Below the pieces are notes generated by a model. That model had not been told where the DNA came from, searched no databases, and saw only the letters and a list, made by a program, of their open reading frames with translations. This document shows positions 24,118 through 33,201 of a DNA stretch of 64,000 nucleotides, in pieces. The stretch's first letter is position 1. Each line of letters starts with the position of its first letter. Source of the DNA: Amycolatopsis oliviviridis (GTDB lineage: Bacteria > Actinomycetota > Actinomycetes > Mycobacteriales > Pseudonocardiaceae). Location of the stretch: assembly GCF_014654365.1 (NCBI RefSeq), contig NZ_BNAY01000013.1, positions 100,931-164,930 of the forward strand, given 5' to 3'. The position numbers and the translations under genes were made by a program.

Positions 24118-24166
24118 GCCGAACCGCCTTTTCATCGCGGGGGATGAGGCATCCGGATGCAGCAAA

Positions 24167-24180
24167 GAGGTCTAGACCGG
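24167..24180. promoter_or_regulatory. dre-like site upstream of metalloprotease
   Basis: GGTCTAGACC at 24169-24178 is the perfect centre of the DasR element; the flanking bases (A left, G right) differ from consensus. It lies 52 bp before the metalloprotease start. Confidence 0.55.
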
Positions 24181-24234
24181 CAGGAATCATAAGCAGCACA
24201 AGGTGGGCATGTCACTGACAGAACAGGACATACG

Positions 24235-26289
24235 TCACTTTTGGTCGCCGAGGAGTATCCTTTCGAGCAACAGGTCGACATCGCGGGCGGACTCGGCTTC
24301 GCCTATCCGGTGGAAGGTTTCCGCGGCGCTGAGCGCGCGTCGCGCGGCTTCCCGGACCCGGCCCGCGGCGCTGAGCACGTGAGCGGCGACGTGGTCGAGT
24401 TGCGCGACGAGATGTTCCCTGACGGGCGCGGTTTCGGTTTCCACCGCGTGCACGGCGGATTCCGCGGCGTCGAGCGCGGTCAGCGCCGCGTCGAGATCGC
24501 CGGACCGCAGGCGGGAAAGCGTCGCGGCGTTGCGGCAGGTGGCGGCCACGTAGCCGCCGCCGATCGCCACGGCCGCGTCGGCGGCCCGAACGTAGAAATC
24601 GGCGGCGTTCGCGCCGTAGCCGAGCAGATCCAGTTGTTCGGCGGCGGCCATGCTCACCGAAATGTAGGAGTGCCCGGTGTCGCCCGACGCCTGGAGGATT
24701 TCGGCGAGCACGGCGTATTCGTTGAAGGCGCGCGAAGATTCGCCGAGCGCGCGGTAGGTGTCGGCGTACATCCACCGGCAGCGGTGGCCCCAGTCCGGTA
24801 ATCCGGCGAGCAGTTCGATGGCGCGGGGCGCGACGTCGAGCACCTCGTCGTAGCGGCCGGCGCCGTGCAGCGCGGTGACGAGGACGTACCAGTGTTCCGC
24901 GTTGTCCTTGCCTTTCGACGCGGCGACCCCGAGGGACGCGTAGGCGTCGTCGACGGCTTCGGCGAACCGCCCGGTGCCGATCAAGGACAGCGCCCGCAGC
25001 TGACGGAGATGCCCGCGCAACCGTTCCGGGCCGCCCACGGGCAGCGTCGCCAGCAGGTGCTCCACGAAGACGTCCAGTTCGTCGAGCGATCCTGTGCGCT
25101 CGTAGGCGATCCGGACCTGTTCGACGGCTTCGACGGCTTTCTCGCCGACGTTCCCGACGATGAAAGCGTCCGTCGCGGCCTGCGCGAGTTCCAGTGTGGT
25201 CACCGGATCCTCGCCGTCGCCGTTCCGCAACGACGCCTCCAGGCACAGAAGAGTGCCGTGCAGCAAGGGATCACCCGCTTCCCGAGCCCGGTCCGCCCCG
25301 CGCCGCAGGGCCTCGTACGCCTCGGGCGTGCGGCCCTGTCCGGAAAGCACGTGCGCCAGCCAGTATTCGCCCCAGCAGGCGGCGCGATCGTCGGTCCCGG
25401 CGCGCAGCCGCGCCGCGGCCACCGTCGTCAGCGCGACCCCGGTCTCGGCCTGATCGTCGAAAACGAGCCACAAACCGAGCCAGCATTGGTTGAGCAGGAA
25501 ACGGGTTTCGTCACCCTGGCGCCGGAACCCGGCGGCCGCGCGGCGCAAGCGCTCCTCGGTGTCGCCGCCCTGGAAGAAGATCGCGCGCAGTTCGGCCAGC
25601 CGCGGGGCGATGTCGTCCGAGACGGTGCCGATCGCGGCGAGACAGGCCCGCGCCTCCTCCGGTTCGCACCGGTGATTGTGGATTTCGGCCCGGGTGACGA
25701 GTTCCTCCGCGGAAAGGCCCGGCGGCGGCAGGATCGGGACCCGCGGAAGCGCGGAAGGCAGGAGCGGGACGAATTCCGCGACCGGTTTCGCGGCCATCTT
25801 CCGTTCGGCGTGCGCGGTGAAGTAACCGCTGGGATCGCCCTCGTCGAGTTCCTCGGCTTCGACGAACGCCGCCGCTCGCATCCGCCGGTGCAGCAGGCTC
25901 AGGGTGAGGCCGTCGTACGGGCCGTCGAGAACGAACCGGATCTCGCCGTATCCGGTTTCCGACAACCGCCGGGTGAGCAGCGCCGCGGACGCGAAGAACT
26001 CCAGCCTGTCGACGGCGTCCGCGTGGTCGCCGACACCGTCCAAAAGCGACAGAAGATCGAGACCGGCGTGCTCGTTGCCGGTGAGCGCGCAGAACTCCAG
26101 CCGCAAGGCGTGGTCGCCGTACCGGAGCGGGTCCCCGGTGGAGGCCCTGGCCGCCCACCGATAGATCGACGCGGCCTCGGCGTACTTGCCCGCGGCCGCC
26201 AGCGGCACCAGGGTCCGGCAGAGCCGGGTGACCTCGGTCCCGTCCCCGTCGGAGCCTTCCGCGCCCGCGCGGCGTGGTTCCACTTCCAT
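24235..26289 (-). CDS. Large TPR-like helical repeat protein
   Basis: A 684-residue cytoplasmic protein of stacked helical hairpins, most like degenerate tetratricopeptide repeats (for example KYAEAASIYRWAARA, RTPEAYEALRRGADRAREAG, GRFAEAVDDAYASLG). No DNA-binding, ATPase or membrane segment is seen, unlike AfsR/LuxR-type regulators whose C-terminal halves it resembles. Function unknown; a scaffold or a detached regulator domain is possible. Codon use is typical of the window. Single gene. Confidence 0.75.
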   Translation of the reverse strand: MEVEPRRAGAEGSDGDGTEVTRLCRTLVPLAAAGKYAEAASIYRWAARASTGDPLRYGDHALRLEFCALTGNEHAGLDLLSLLDGVGDHADAVDRLEFFASAALLTRRLSETGYGEIRFVLDGPYDGLTLSLLHRRMRAAAFVEAEELDEGDPSGYFTAHAERKMAAKPVAEFVPLLPSALPRVPILPPPGLSAEELVTRAEIHNHRCEPEEARACLAAIGTVSDDIAPRLAELRAIFFQGGDTEERLRRAAAGFRRQGDETRFLLNQCWLGLWLVFDDQAETGVALTTVAAARLRAGTDDRAACWGEYWLAHVLSGQGRTPEAYEALRRGADRAREAGDPLLHGTLLCLEASLRNGDGEDPVTTLELAQAATDAFIVGNVGEKAVEAVEQVRIAYERTGSLDELDVFVEHLLATLPVGGPERLRGHLRQLRALSLIGTGRFAEAVDDAYASLGVAASKGKDNAEHWYVLVTALHGAGRYDEVLDVAPRAIELLAGLPDWGHRCRWMYADTYRALGESSRAFNEYAVLAEILQASGDTGHSYISVSMAAAEQLDLLGYGANAADFYVRAADAAVAIGGGYVAATCRNAATLSRLRSGDLDAALTALDAAESAVHAVETETAPVREHLVAQLDHVAAHVLSAAGRVREAARRALSAAETFHRIGEAESARDVDLLLERILLGDQK

Positions 26290-26367
26290 GGTCCTGCCCC
26301 CAGAACAATGACGTCGACGCCGGATCTTAACTCCCGGAGTTCCGTCATCGCCCCGCTTTCGGCCGGA

Positions 26368-27165
26368 TCAGGGCACGCGGACCGCCGCGATCTGGGTGGC
26401 TTGCCCGATCAATCTGTTCTTTTCGTCCCAAAGCTCCGCGACCTCGTCCATCCGGTCGCCGCCGATCTCGCCCGCGCGCATCCGCACCCGCACCGGACCC
26501 GGCGCCGGGATCCCGCGCAGGTACGCGGTGAACTGGACGGTCGGCGCCCAGCCCGCGATGCCGAGGTCGTAGGAGATCGGCGGTACCGGGTCGAGCGCCA
26601 CGAGCAGGCTCACCGGGTCCCAGTCGGTGCCGTCGGCGAGCCGCAGCCAGGACGAGATGACGCCTTTCCGGGACGGCTGTCCCACCGCGAAGCCCGCCGC
26701 GGCCGGGTCGATGCGCTGCTCGACGACGTCCATCAGGCCGATCCGGAAGCTGCCACCGCCGTCGGCGGGCACGGGCAGGCAGTCCTGCTCCGCCGGGATG
26801 TCGACCGGGTCCACACCGGACCACCACGCGTCGCCGTCGGTCAGGACGCCCTGGGTGATCAGCGCTTCGGTGCAGGGCGCGCCGTTCTGGCTCAGCCGCG
26901 CGCGCAACTGCGTGAGGCCGCGGCCTTCGCGCAGCACCTCGACCTCGACGACCGCGGGACCGGGCTCCGGCGCCACCGAGAACGAACCGCTGATCGCGGT
27001 CAGATGCGGATGCGAGGAGACCTCGGCGGCGGCCTTGGCGAGCACGGCGAGCAGGTAACCGCCGTGCAGCTTCGGCCCGATCGTCCACTGTGGATCGAGC
27101 TCGGTGTCGAATACCGGGCCGTCGCCCCGGCGGACCAGGGCGGTCGCGGTCTGGAAGTGCGCCAT
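26368..27165 (-). CDS. Acyl-CoA thioesterase family (double hotdog) protein
   Basis: A 265-residue TesB-like protein made of two hotdog folds: N-terminal half with TIGPKLHGGYLLAVLAKAA near residues 28-46, C-terminal half with WLRLADGTDWDPVSLLVALD near 173-192, the usual TesB Asp region. Expected to hydrolyse acyl-CoA thioesters. It diverges from a TetR gene across 58 bp that contain a strong palindromic operator, so it is the likely target of that regulator. Confidence 0.85.
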   Translation of the reverse strand: MAHFQTATALVRRGDGPVFDTELDPQWTIGPKLHGGYLLAVLAKAAAEVSSHPHLTAISGSFSVAPEPGPAVVEVEVLREGRGLTQLRARLSQNGAPCTEALITQGVLTDGDAWWSGVDPVDIPAEQDCLPVPADGGGSFRIGLMDVVEQRIDPAAAGFAVGQPSRKGVISSWLRLADGTDWDPVSLLVALDPVPPISYDLGIAGWAPTVQFTAYLRGIPAPGPVRVRMRAGEIGGDRMDEVAELWDEKNRLIGQATQIAAVRVP

Positions 27166-27174
27166 GCTTCAAGC

Positions 27175-27199
27175 TGACATCGTCAAGTTGACGGTGTCA
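27175..27199. promoter_or_regulatory. TetR operator between thioesterase and regulator
   Basis: Arms TGACATCGTCAA (27175-27186) and TTGACGGTGTCA (27188-27199) around one base, complementary except one pair. The site is 9 bp from the thioesterase start and 24 bp from the TetR start, well placed to repress both. Confidence 0.8.
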
Positions 27200-27223
27200 A
27201 GTCAATGCTGGCAGCATCACGGC

Positions 27224-27919
27224 ATGGGCGCGAAGCGGACGAAAGCGCGGCCGGGCGAGGGGGAGAAGCTGCGGGGCGAGATCCTGTGCGCCGCCGACGC
27301 CCTGCTCGGCGAGGCGGGGACCGACGAGGCGCTGACCTTGCGCGCGGTCGCGCGGCGGACAGGGGTGTCCACGCCGTCGGTCTACGCGCACTTCCCGAGC
27401 CGGGACGCCTTGCTGGAGGCGGTCTGCCTGCGGGTGTGGGACGAGCTCGCGCACCGGATGCGCGAGCACGCCGCCGAGGTCGCCGATCCGATGCGCGCGC
27501 TCAGCCGCTGCGCGCGGGTGTACGCGTGGTTCGCCCTCGACCATCCGGTGCAGTACCGGGTCCTGCTGATGCGCCCGTCCGGTGGTTCGTCGCCCGGCGC
27601 GGTCGCCTGTTTCCGGCATCTCGCCGACGCGACCGCCGCGTGCGTGCGGGCGGGGATCCTGCGCGGCGAACCGGAAGTGCTCGCGATGGGGCTCTGGTCG
27701 GCGATGCACGGCTGCGTGAGCCTGCTGATCGCCCAGCCGGGGTTCGACTGGCCCGAGGAGCCGGAGGCGCTGATCGACGGCGTCATCCGGATGGCCGGGC
27801 TCGGTACCGCGCTCGCCTGCCGGGTCCCGAGGGACGCGATCCCGCCGAGCGCTGAATTGGCGGCCGACCTCGACGAAGTGACGGCGGGCTGGGCGACGTC
27901 ACGCGAGCGGACTGGCTAG
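27224..27919 (+). CDS. TetR/AcrR family regulator
   Basis: A 231-residue repressor with HTH at about residues 20-65 (LTLRAVARRTGVSTPSVYAH) and a C-terminal TetR_C-type helical domain. ATG 27224 is chosen because homology starts there and the operator lies upstream; a longer frame from 27104 would overlap the operator and the thioesterase gene. It likely senses an acyl-CoA or fatty-acid derivative, inferred from the divergent thioesterase. The next gene starts 10 nt downstream and may be co-transcribed. Confidence 0.88.
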   Translation: MGAKRTKARPGEGEKLRGEILCAADALLGEAGTDEALTLRAVARRTGVSTPSVYAHFPSRDALLEAVCLRVWDELAHRMREHAAEVADPMRALSRCARVYAWFALDHPVQYRVLLMRPSGGSSPGAVACFRHLADATAACVRAGILRGEPEVLAMGLWSAMHGCVSLLIAQPGFDWPEEPEALIDGVIRMAGLGTALACRVPRDAIPPSAELAADLDEVTAGWATSRERTG

Positions 27920-27929
27920 GCTTTCGCGC

Positions 27930-29135
27930 ATGTCCGGGACATCGACGGCCGACGAACGGCTCCAGGTGCTCGAAGCCATCACCGACACCGCGCTGGGCCA
28001 CCTCGGCCAGGATATGGTGATGGCGAGGATCCTCGCCAAAGTGCGCGAAGTGCTCGGGGTCGACACGGCCACCGTGCTGCGGCACGACCCGGACGCGCGG
28101 CAGCTGCAGGCCATCGCCGCTTCCGGGATCGAGGAGGAGGTCTATCAGGACGTCCGGATCGCCGTCGGCGCGGGTTTCGCCGGCCGGGTGGCCGCGGACC
28201 GGCGTCCGGTGCTCCTCGACCACGTGGACGAGACCACCGTGGTCAACGCGCTGCTGCGGGAACGCGGGCTCCGCACCCTCCTCGGCGTCCCGATGGTGGC
28301 GGGCGACGAACTGATCGGCGTGCTGCACGTCGGATCCGTGACACCGCGCGAATTCCCCGAGGCCGACGTCGAACTGCTGCGGCTGGTGGCCGCCCGGCTC
28401 GCGCTGGCGTTGCAGATCGACAACGCCACCACCGATCGCGCGGCCGCGTCGGCGTTGCAACGGAGCCTGCTGCCGGGACGGCTGCCCGCCGTCGCCGGGA
28501 TGGAGTTCTCCGCGCGGTACGTGCCGGGCACCGAACCCGGGGTCGGCGGTGACTGGTACGACCTGTTCCCCCTGCCGGGTGATCGGCTGGGCATCGTGAT
28601 GGGCGACGTCGCCGGGCATGGCCTCAACGCCGCCGTGATCATGGGACGGCTGCGCAGCGCCCTGCGCGCCTACGCGCTCGAAGCGGACGACCCGGCGGAA
28701 GTACTGTCCAAACTGGACCGCAAGGTTCAGCACTTCGAACCGGGGGCGCTGGCCACCGTCGTGTACGGGTTGGTGCCCGCTTCGCGGGACAGAGTGGCGA
28801 TCTCCCTGGCGGGCCACCTGCCGCCGGTGCTCGCGGCGCCCGGCCTGCCCTCGGCGTTCGTCGAGGTCCCGGTGGATCCGCCCATCGGGGTCACCGGGCC
28901 GCGGCGGCGAACGACGGTCGTCGGACTGCCGCCCGGCGCCGCGCTCGCCTTCTACACCGACGGTCTGGTGGAGCGCCGGGATCAGCTGATCGACGTCGGA
29001 TTGCGGCGGCTCACCGACGTGGTCACCCCCGATCAGCCCGGCGTGGTGTGCGCGCGGGTGATGGCCGCGCTCGTCGGCGCGACCCCGGCGCAGGACGACA
29101 TCGCGCTCCTCGTGGCGCGGCGGGAACCGGCCTGA
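27930..29135 (+). CDS. GAF-domain SpoIIE-type protein phosphatase
   Basis: A 401-residue cytoplasmic PP2C-like serine phosphatase. GAF domain at about residues 10-165, then the SpoIIE domain from about 185 to the end with metal-binding GGDWYDLF, MGDVAGHGLNAA and FYTDGLVERRD. These proteins dephosphorylate anti-anti-sigma factors in partner-switching pathways. No anti-sigma or anti-anti-sigma gene is adjacent, so its partner is elsewhere. It ends 1 bp before the convergent YdeI-like gene. Confidence 0.9.
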   Translation: MSGTSTADERLQVLEAITDTALGHLGQDMVMARILAKVREVLGVDTATVLRHDPDARQLQAIAASGIEEEVYQDVRIAVGAGFAGRVAADRRPVLLDHVDETTVVNALLRERGLRTLLGVPMVAGDELIGVLHVGSVTPREFPEADVELLRLVAARLALALQIDNATTDRAAASALQRSLLPGRLPAVAGMEFSARYVPGTEPGVGGDWYDLFPLPGDRLGIVMGDVAGHGLNAAVIMGRLRSALRAYALEADDPAEVLSKLDRKVQHFEPGALATVVYGLVPASRDRVAISLAGHLPPVLAAPGLPSAFVEVPVDPPIGVTGPRRRTTVVGLPPGAALAFYTDGLVERRDQLIDVGLRRLTDVVTPDQPGVVCARVMAALVGATPAQDDIALLVARREPA

Positions 29136-29136
29136 G

Positions 29137-29499
29137 TCACCGGGCCGGATCCCAGCGCCCCTTCTCCTTCGCCCGGTCTATCGCCGCCTGACCGAGTTCG
29201 GTCATCAGCCCCTCGGCGATCAGGCGGGTGGCCCGCTCGCGGTTGAGCCTGCTCCACGAACTCCGGGGACGGCGTGGGGTGAACCGCAGGCGGGAGCTGG
29301 TGGAGTCGTTCTTGCGGTGCAGCCCGTCGATCCAGCCGAAGCACAGAGCCTGTTCCATCGCCTCGTGGATGCGCACGCTGGGGATCCCGCTGTTCTTGTG
29401 CCGGATGACCAGCCAGACCTCCTTAGCGGAGCCTGCGTGCTCGGCCAGCCAGGCACGCCACTCGGCGGGAGTGGCGGCGGTGAAGGTGGGCTCGTCCAT
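29137..29499 (-). CDS. YdeI/OmpD-associated-like small protein
   Basis: A 120-residue protein with the YdeI-family core (EWRAWLAEHAGSAKEVWLVI, then EALCFGWIDG and ALCFGW-type aromatic patch, and SRLRFTPRRPRSSWSRLNRE). The family is usually about 190 residues, so this is a short form. ATG 29499 has GGAAGGA upstream. Function in the family is poorly known (bacteriocin protection has been suggested). Divergent from the ArsC-like gene. Confidence 0.75.
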   Translation of the reverse strand: MDEPTFTAATPAEWRAWLAEHAGSAKEVWLVIRHKNSGIPSVRIHEAMEQALCFGWIDGLHRKNDSTSSRLRFTPRRPRSSWSRLNRERATRLIAEGLMTELGQAAIDRAKEKGRWDPAR

Positions 29500-29544
29500 G
29501 ACCGGATTCCTTCCGTCGTAACGTCTGTGACCATCATCGGAAGC

Positions 29545-29569
29545 AAAGTGCTCACCGACTGAGCACTTT
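29545..29569. promoter_or_regulatory. Inverted repeat before the ArsC-like gene
   Basis: AAAGTGCTCA-CCGAC-TGAGCACTTT, 10-bp perfect arms, 3 bp before the ribosome site GAAGGAGGT (29572-29580). No rightward gene ends here, so it is more likely an operator (ArsR- or TetR-sized) or an RNA hairpin near the start than a terminator. Confidence 0.6.
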
Positions 29570-29588
29570 TCGAAGGAGGTGGCCACAG

Positions 29589-29948
29589 ATGGAGATCTGG
29601 GTGAACCCGGCGTGCGCGAAATGCCGGTCCGCGGTGTCGATGCTGGACGAGGCGGGAGCCGAGTACACCGTGCGGAAGTACCTCGAAGAGCCGCCGACCG
29701 CGAAGGAACTGAAGGCCGTCCTCAAGCGGCTCGGACTCGAACCGTGGGACATCACCCGCACCGCCGAGCCGATCGCGAAGGAACTCGAACTGAAGACCTG
29801 GGGGCGCACGCCTGCCGACCGTGACCGGTGGATCGACGCACTGGCCGCGCACCCGAAGCTGATCCAGCGGCCGATCATCACCGCCGACGACGGCACGACC
29901 GTCGTCGGGCGGACCCCGGAGGCCGTTCAGTCGGTGCTGCCCTCATAG
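29589..29948 (+). CDS. ArsC/Spx-like thioredoxin-fold protein
   Basis: A 119-residue ArsC-family protein. Active-site stretch NPACAKCRSA (Cys9 in the ArsC position, forming CxxC with Cys12), and PTAKELKAVLKRLG near residue 36. True arsenate reductases of this fold use one Cys and three Arg; the CxxC favours a redox or Spx-like role but arsenate reduction is possible. No ars genes are adjacent. Confidence 0.8.
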   Translation: MEIWVNPACAKCRSAVSMLDEAGAEYTVRKYLEEPPTAKELKAVLKRLGLEPWDITRTAEPIAKELELKTWGRTPADRDRWIDALAAHPKLIQRPIITADDGTTVVGRTPEAVQSVLPS

Positions 29949-29970
29949 GTGCCCGCCTGAGTTCGAGGGC

Positions 29971-30090
29971 GTGACTCGCGTGATCAGGGACGTGACTCGC
30001 GTGATCAGACGGCGAACTCGCGTGATGGGAGGCCGAACTCGAGTGTGCGGCGTCTGGTCACGCGAGTTCCGTCTCTGGTCACGCGAGTTC
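29971..30090. repeat. Array of ACTCGCGTGA repeats, likely bidirectional terminator
   Basis: Two direct copies of GTGACTCGCGTGATCAG (29971, 29992; 21-bp period), a third relative at 30014, then two inverted copies ending CACGCGAGTTCCG (near 30054 and 30075; again 21-bp period). The two halves can pair. It separates the convergent ArsC-like and AfsR-like genes. Relatives occur at 46417-46510. Confidence 0.8.
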
Positions 30091-30112
30091 CGGGCCTAAC
30101 CGTCCTTGCCCC

Positions 30113-33100
30113 TCACGTGAGCAGCGCCCGCGCCCGTTCTTCGGGCAGCCGCCGTCCTCGTTTCGACGCGAGCCGCACCGCCTGGCCGGCCAAGGCCTTC
30201 GCCGCTTCCGGGTCGCCGAGGTCCAGCCGGGCATGGGCGATCTCGGTGAGGGCGTCCGCCTCCAGTAAGAGCTGACCGTTGTCGCGGAGCGTGGCCAACG
30301 CCTCCTCCGCGTACTCCAGCGCTCTCGCGGCGTCGCCGAGACCCCGGTGCGCGAAGGCGAGGCCGATCCGGGCGGACCCTTGGCCGTAGCCGAGCCCGAT
30401 CTCCGTGAACACCCGCAACGCCTCGTGCAGGCCCGCGATCGCTTCCGTGTGCTCGCCTCGCCGGTTCCGCACCGTCGCGATGATCTCGACCGCCGCCGCT
30501 TCGCCGCGCCGGTCGCCGATCTGCCGGGACCGGGCGTGGCATTCGGTCGCCAGCGTCATCGCGAGGTCGAGGCGGCCCGCGTCGCAGTGGGTTTCGGCGA
30601 GGCAGTTCAGGGTCGCGGTCTCCCCGAAGCCGAGCCCGGCCTCGCGGGTGTAGACGAGCACCTGTTCGTGGTCCGCGATGGCCTCGTCGAACCTGCCCAG
30701 CGCCCACAGCGCGATCCCGCGCCCGTTGAGCGCGTGGAACGCGGCTTCCCGTTGATCGGTTTCCTTGGCCAGCCGCAGTGACCGGTCGTGCCAGCCGACC
30801 GCCGTCCTCGGCCTGCCGGAGAAGGTGTGGATGACGCCGATGCAGTTCAGCGCCAGCGTCTCCGCCCCGGTGTTGCCCGCCCGGCGGCTGACCGCGAGCG
30901 CCTGGCCGTGGAAGTGCAGCGCCTGCCTGGCCTTGCCCTGCTGACTGGACGCGCGGCCGAGGTTGCGCAGCGCGTCGGTCTCCGCGTCGAGGTCCCCCAG
31001 TTCCCGCGCGGCCGCGAGCGCCTGCTGGAAGTGGTCGATGGCCGGGCCGTAATCGCTGAGATTGTGCGACATCTGCCCGAGGACGTCGAGCAGGGACAGC
31101 CGGGCCCGGACGTTGCCCGTCTCGGTGGCCGAGCGCAGCGCGGCGGTGCAGGTCGCGACCGCCTCACGCGCGTGCCCGCTCGCCTGGAGGTAGCCGCGCA
31201 GGACGTCGATCAGCCGCCACGCGGCGGGCTGGAACGCGGGATCAGTGGTGGCGCAAGCGATCGTGTCGACCAGGTTGTCCCGTTCGGTGTCCAGCCAGCG
31301 CAGCGCGGTGTGCTCGTCGAAGACCGGCGAGGCGGCTCCGGCGTACAGCACGCGGGTGGCCGCGGCCGCGGTCTCCACATACGACTCGATCAGCCGGGAC
31401 AACGCCGTCAGCGCGGCTTCCTGCGGATCTTCGGCGTGCCCGCGTTCGGCGGCGTACTCGCGGATGAGGTCGTGGAACTGGTAGCGGCCGGGCGCGGTCC
31501 GCTGCAGCAGGTTCGCCGCGGCCAGCCGGTCGAGCGCGCGGCCGGTCTCCGTCCGCGAGGCCCCGGCGACCGCGGCCGCCGCGGGCGCGCCGAAGTCCGG
31601 ACCCGGTGCGCGGCCGAGCATCCGGAACAACAGCCGGTCCGGTTCGGACAGCCGGAGATAGGACTGGTCGAAGGCGACCCGCACGGCCGAGGACGAGTCG
31701 CCGTCGATGGCCAGCTCCTCCAGCCGCCCCGACCGTGTCAGCTCCGCGGCGTACTCCGCGACGCCGCGGCCGGCGTCGGCGGCGAGGTTCGCTCCGGCGA
31801 TCCGCAGGGCCAGCGGCAGATGCGCGCAGGCCGCGGCGAGGGCGCCGACCGCGTCGGGTTCGGCGGCCGTGCGCGCGGGCCCGAGCAGTTCCGCGAGCAC
31901 CGCGCGCGATTCGTCCTCGGCGAGCACGCCGAGTGGCAGGTGCACGGCGCCCGGATTGACCGCGAGCCCGCGCAGGTCGTTGCGGCTGGTGATCAGCACG
32001 GCGCAGCCGGGTCGTCCCGGCAGCAGCGGCCGGACCTGGTCGACGTGCACCGCGTTGTCCAGCAGCAGCAACATCTTCTTGTCCGCCAGCACACTGCGGA
32101 ACAGGGCCGCCTGTTCGGCGGGTTCGGCCGGGATCCGGTCCCGGTGCACGCCGAGCGCGCCGAGGAACCTGGTCAGCGCGGCCGACGGGTCGAGCGGCGG
32201 ACCGGCGGCGTAGCCCTGGAGATTCACGTACAGCTGGCCGTCCGGGAAATGCGGCCGGAACCGGTGCGCGACGTGCACCGCGAACGCGGTCTTCCCGACC
32301 CCCGGCGGTCCGGAGATCACGACGTTGCGTCCGGTCGAGGTCAGCCGCAGCCCGGCGAGTTCGGCGATCGGATCCGCGCGGCCGACGAACCGATGGACGT
32401 CGGGCGGCAGCTGGCTGATCTTCTCCCGCGGGGGAGCGGCGCCCTCGTCGAGGATCGCGGCGTGGACGCCCCGCAGTCGCGGGCCGGGTTCGATCCCCAG
32501 CTCGTCGGCGAACATCCGGCGCACCGAGCGGTAGGTCTCCAGCGCGTCGGCTCGGCGGCCGGACCGGTCGAGCGCGGTGATGAGCTGCGCCCAGAACGTC
32601 TCCTGCCACGGATGTTCCTTGGTGAGCGTGCTCAGCTCGGCGACCAGCTCGCGGTGCCCGCCCGCTTCGAGCCCGGCGTCGATCCAGCGCTCCAGCGTGC
32701 GGAGGCGGTCTTCGTCGAGTTGCGCGGCTTCGTCACGCTGGAGGGATTCCGACGGGACGTCGCTCAGTGCGGCGCCGCGCCAGCACTCCAGTGCTTCGGC
32801 CAGCAGCGCGAGCTCCTGGGCGGAGTCGCCCGCCTTGCCCGCTTCCCGGCCCGCGTCGGCCAGCCGCCGGTAGCGGAGGAGGTCCAGCTGCTCCGGTCCG
32901 AGCCGGATCCGGTAGCCGTCCGGGCGGGTTTCGATCAGCCCGTCGCCCAGCATCTTGCGCAGCCGCAGCGCGTAGACCTGGGTGCTCTTGCGGGCCGTGG
33001 ACGGCTGGTCCTCGCCCCAGAGCCGGTCCGCGAGCCGGTCCAGCGAAACCGTCGAGTTGGCCCTCACCAGCAACGCCGCGAGCAGGACCCGCAGTTTGGG

Positions 33101-33154
33101 CCCGGCGATCGGCACCGGCTCCCCGTCACGCGTCACCTCGAGCGGGCCGAGCAC
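30113..33154 (-). CDS. AfsR/SARP-family regulator with NB-ARC and TPR domains
   Basis: A 1013-residue regulator. N-terminal winged helix (VLGPLEVTRDGEPVPIAGPK..) and BTAD domain to about residue 245, NB-ARC ATPase with Walker A SGPPGVGKTAF near residue 284 and LLLLDNA Walker B, then about ten TPR units. This is AfsR architecture; such proteins activate secondary-metabolite genes. The GTG start at 33154 begins unusually close to the domain: the usual MRFR strand is missing, though CGG TTT CGG (RFR) occurs just upstream in another frame. No biosynthetic cluster of obvious type adjoins. The gene follows the MocR gene by 47 bp on the same strand. Confidence 0.9.
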   Translation of the reverse strand: MLGPLEVTRDGEPVPIAGPKLRVLLAALLVRANSTVSLDRLADRLWGEDQPSTARKSTQVYALRLRKMLGDGLIETRPDGYRIRLGPEQLDLLRYRRLADAGREAGKAGDSAQELALLAEALECWRGAALSDVPSESLQRDEAAQLDEDRLRTLERWIDAGLEAGGHRELVAELSTLTKEHPWQETFWAQLITALDRSGRRADALETYRSVRRMFADELGIEPGPRLRGVHAAILDEGAAPPREKISQLPPDVHRFVGRADPIAELAGLRLTSTGRNVVISGPPGVGKTAFAVHVAHRFRPHFPDGQLYVNLQGYAAGPPLDPSAALTRFLGALGVHRDRIPAEPAEQAALFRSVLADKKMLLLLDNAVHVDQVRPLLPGRPGCAVLITSRNDLRGLAVNPGAVHLPLGVLAEDESRAVLAELLGPARTAAEPDAVGALAAACAHLPLALRIAGANLAADAGRGVAEYAAELTRSGRLEELAIDGDSSSAVRVAFDQSYLRLSEPDRLLFRMLGRAPGPDFGAPAAAAVAGASRTETGRALDRLAAANLLQRTAPGRYQFHDLIREYAAERGHAEDPQEAALTALSRLIESYVETAAAATRVLYAGAASPVFDEHTALRWLDTERDNLVDTIACATTDPAFQPAAWRLIDVLRGYLQASGHAREAVATCTAALRSATETGNVRARLSLLDVLGQMSHNLSDYGPAIDHFQQALAAARELGDLDAETDALRNLGRASSQQGKARQALHFHGQALAVSRRAGNTGAETLALNCIGVIHTFSGRPRTAVGWHDRSLRLAKETDQREAAFHALNGRGIALWALGRFDEAIADHEQVLVYTREAGLGFGETATLNCLAETHCDAGRLDLAMTLATECHARSRQIGDRRGEAAAVEIIATVRNRRGEHTEAIAGLHEALRVFTEIGLGYGQGSARIGLAFAHRGLGDAARALEYAEEALATLRDNGQLLLEADALTEIAHARLDLGDPEAAKALAGQAVRLASKRGRRLPEERARALLT

Positions 33155-33201
33155 ACCGAAACCGAAGCAGGGGATACGCGTTCACCTCCCGAAGCGTCAG
33201 A

